From positions 27,008 through 91,007 of the forward strand of contig CAVOUJ010000001.1 in NCBI GenBank assembly GCA_963699535.1: 64,000 nucleotides of DNA, given 5' to 3'. Position 1 is the stretch's first letter, and every line of letters begins with the position of its first letter. This DNA is from VBDM01 sp963699535 (lineage in GTDB: Bacteria > Pseudomonadota > Gammaproteobacteria > Burkholderiales > SG8-39). Positions 62,823-64,000 of this stretch are shown piece after piece. The notes beneath the pieces are model-generated. The model had not been told where the DNA came from. It searched no databases and worked only from the letters and a program-made list of their open reading frames with translations. The translations under genes and the position numbers were made by a program.

Positions 62823-63539
62823 CTAAAGACCGGCGACGACCTCGGGGATCGCGGCCAGCAGGCGCTCGTAGCCGCGCGTGAAGAGGTGGTCCGCGCCCTC
62901 GAGAAAGAACAGGCGAGGCGGGACCGGAAACGATGCCGCCAGCGCGCGGACCTCGGCGCCGCTCCCGAACTCGTCCTCCTCGCCCTGGACGATCGTGATG
63001 GGACGGGTGAGCTCGCTGGCGAAGGTGAAGTCCGCGGTGCGCAGCGGGACGCCGACCCCGGTCAGCGTGGCCGTCCGCGGATCGCCGCCGAGCGCGCGCC
63101 ACGAGACCCAGCAGCCGAACGAGTAGCCAAGGACGTCGATCGCGGCGCCGGGAGAGAGCCGAGCGAGCTCGTCCGCCGCGGCGCGCACGTCCTCGATCTC
63201 GCCGCGGCCCTCGTCGTGAGCCCCCTCGCTCGCGCCCGCGCCGCGGAAGTTCATCCGCAGCGTGGCGCGCCCTGTGGCGGCGAAGGCCTTCTCGAACTGG
63301 AAGATGACGCGGTTGTGCATCGTTCCGCCGAAGAGCGGATGCGGATGGCAGAGAAGGGCCGCGCGACCCTTCGACTCGCTTCGCTCGCTCAGGGCGGGCC
63401 CTTCGACGGGCTCAGGCCAAGGGGGCGCGACGGCGGCGGCGGCGGCGGGCCGATACAGCGCTTCGATCGCGCCCGCGGGGCCCGCGATGCGGATCGTCCG
63501 CGCGGGCAGGGGCGTCGGTGGCGGCGGCGGTCCCGTCAT
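62823..63539 (-). CDS. Alpha/beta hydrolase with a REP-like insert
   Basis: This 238-residue protein is an alpha/beta hydrolase of the dienelactone-hydrolase-like group: LLCHPHPLFGGTMHN gives the oxyanion region, VLGYSFGCWVSW the nucleophilic Ser, and EEDEFG plus GADHLFTR the Asp and His of the triad. After residue 30 it carries PVEGPALSERSESKG, encoded by a REP-like palindrome, between the first strand and the CHPHP motif. Start ATG at 63539 overlaps the MFS stop by four bases. Confidence 0.83.
   Translation of the reverse strand: MTGPPPPPTPLPARTIRIAGPAGAIEALYRPAAAAAVAPPWPEPVEGPALSERSESKGRAALLCHPHPLFGGTMHNRVIFQFEKAFAATGRATLRMNFRGAGASEGAHDEGRGEIEDVRAAADELARLSPGAAIDVLGYSFGCWVSWRALGGDPRTATLTGVGVPLRTADFTFASELTRPITIVQGEEDEFGSGAEVRALAASFPVPPRLFFLEGADHLFTRGYERLLAAIPEVVAGL
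63367..63418. repeat. REP-like palindromic repeat inside a coding region
   Basis: CCCTTCGACTCGCTTCGCTC at 63367 and CCTTCGACGGGCTCAGG at its far end form inverted arms around GCTCAGGGCGGG. The string resembles widespread bacterial REP elements that encode peptides such as SLSKPVEGLRANG. Here it is read in frame in the hydrolase gene. Confidence 0.6.
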
Positions 63540-64000
63540 GGATGTCCTGCCCCGGCGCGCCGGCCAAGGCTCCGGCCGAGCGATCCCATGAGAAGCGAAG
63601 CGGTCAGGAAGAGCGCGGCGGCCCCCAGGAACGTCGCGCGCGCGGTGCCGGTCAGACGGAACAGGAGCATGCCGATCGGTCCCCCGATGAGGCCGCGAAG
63701 CCCGACGAGCGCGACGTGGGCGCCCATGTACGAGGCCGAATCGCGGGTCCCCGCAAAGTGGATCGGCCCCATCGTCCATCCGACGTTCACGGCGGCCATG
63801 GCGATGCCGTAGAGGCAGAAGGCGAAGTAGACGACGCGCACGCTCCCGGCGACCGAGAGCGCGAGCGGGAAGAGCGCGAGCAGGAGGAAGGCGAGCGTCG
63901 AGAGCCTGACCGGCCCGGACCGGTCGAGGAACCATCCGAAGATCGGCGAGAAGACCACCATCATGAAGTAGAAGACGAGCCCGCGGGCGTTCGACGCCTG
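63536..64000 (-). CDS. MFS-type membrane transporter, 5' part outside the window
   Basis: The frame is open from the window edge to the stop at 63536-63538, giving 155 residues with about five membrane helices. FGWFLDRSGPVRLSTLAFLLLALF contains the G-x-x-x-D-R-x-G loop of major facilitator carriers, between helices 8 and 9 or 2 and 3. Later helices include MAAVNVGWTMGPIHFAG and LVGLRGLIGGPIGMLLF. The substrate is unknown. It is coupled to the hydrolase gene by an ATGA overlap. Confidence 0.72.
   Translation of the reverse strand, partial: QASNARGLVFYFMMVVFSPIFGWFLDRSGPVRLSTLAFLLLALFPLALSVAGSVRVVYFAFCLYGIAMAAVNVGWTMGPIHFAGTRDSASYMGAHVALVGLRGLIGGPIGMLLFRLTGTARATFLGAAALFLTASLLMGSLGRSLGRRAGAGHP

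Noticed and set aside
63000..63935. A 370-residue hydrolase starting near 63935
   Set aside because: The first 130 residues are a shifted reading of the MFS gene. The hydrolase starts at ATG 63539.
1..64000. tRNA, rRNA, insertion sequence or prophage
   Set aside because: I looked for cloverleaf ends, transposase motifs and integrase motifs and saw none; a tRNA scan was not possible here.

Overview
The window reads as two unrelated genomes joined near position 52,535, probably a metagenome contig with an assembly chimera. The left part (1 to about 52,535) looks like a betaproteobacterium: it has the bamD, rluD, pgeF neighbourhood, a dodecin, sixA, a DinG-type helicase, Fur-box-like sites around an FbpABC-type iron importer, and a long exopolysaccharide (EPS) locus of the exosortase A (XrtA/PEP-CTERM) type. 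The right part (about 52,535 to 64,000) is a very GC-rich bacterium that I cannot place; it carries ctaC-ctaD-ctaB, two tandem gap genes, a DUF4143 ATPase, a NUDIX hydrolase, a response regulator, a PduO-type cobalamin adenosyltransferase and an MFS carrier.

Layout, left part. 1-7,772: housekeeping genes (end of a kinase-like gene, dodecin, sixA, SDR, ZIP transporter, pgeF, rluD, bamD, helicase, NlpC/P60 lipoprotein). 7,845-12,596: ferric iron import (binding protein, permease and ATPase in three separate transcription units) and a TonB-like protein. 12,593-16,716: nucleotide-sugar supply (UDP-glucuronate 4-epimerase type, galE, UDP-sugar 6-dehydrogenase). 16,755-42,957: EPS assembly, with VanZ-like protein, Wzx-type flippase, six glycosyltransferases, two C-methyltransferases, an SDR, a cytidylyltransferase, a PIG-L deacetylase, an acyltransferase, and five members of families tied to XrtA loci (polysaccharide deacetylase, FemAB-like protein, TIGR03087-type glycosyltransferase, amidotransferase, O-glycosylation ligase). 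No exosortase is in the window. 43,033-52,143: a broken G8/beta-helix lipoprotein, an SGNH hydrolase, a cytochrome c-PQQ dehydrogenase and a frameshifted heparinase-like polysaccharide lyase.

How the genes fit together. The epimerases and dehydrogenase supply uronic acid and galactose precursors; the cytidylyltransferase, methyltransferases and SDR suggest a branched or methylated sugar; glycosyltransferases build the unit, the flippase exports it and the ligase joins it. The heparinase-like enzyme, the SGNH hydrolase and the G8 lipoprotein are likely to modify or bind the polymer outside the cell. A two-gene unit, a 2-oxoglutarate-type oxygenase plus a protein made of two related Cys-containing modules, sits inside this locus without an obvious role.

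Data quality. Many genes contain single-base shifts, most densely at 43,000-46,400, 53,200-54,500 and 58,500-60,600. Many localised insertions add a C or G that creates a CG dinucleotide, which points to a systematic sequencing or polishing error rather than gene decay. No tRNA, rRNA, CRISPR array or insertion sequence was recognised.
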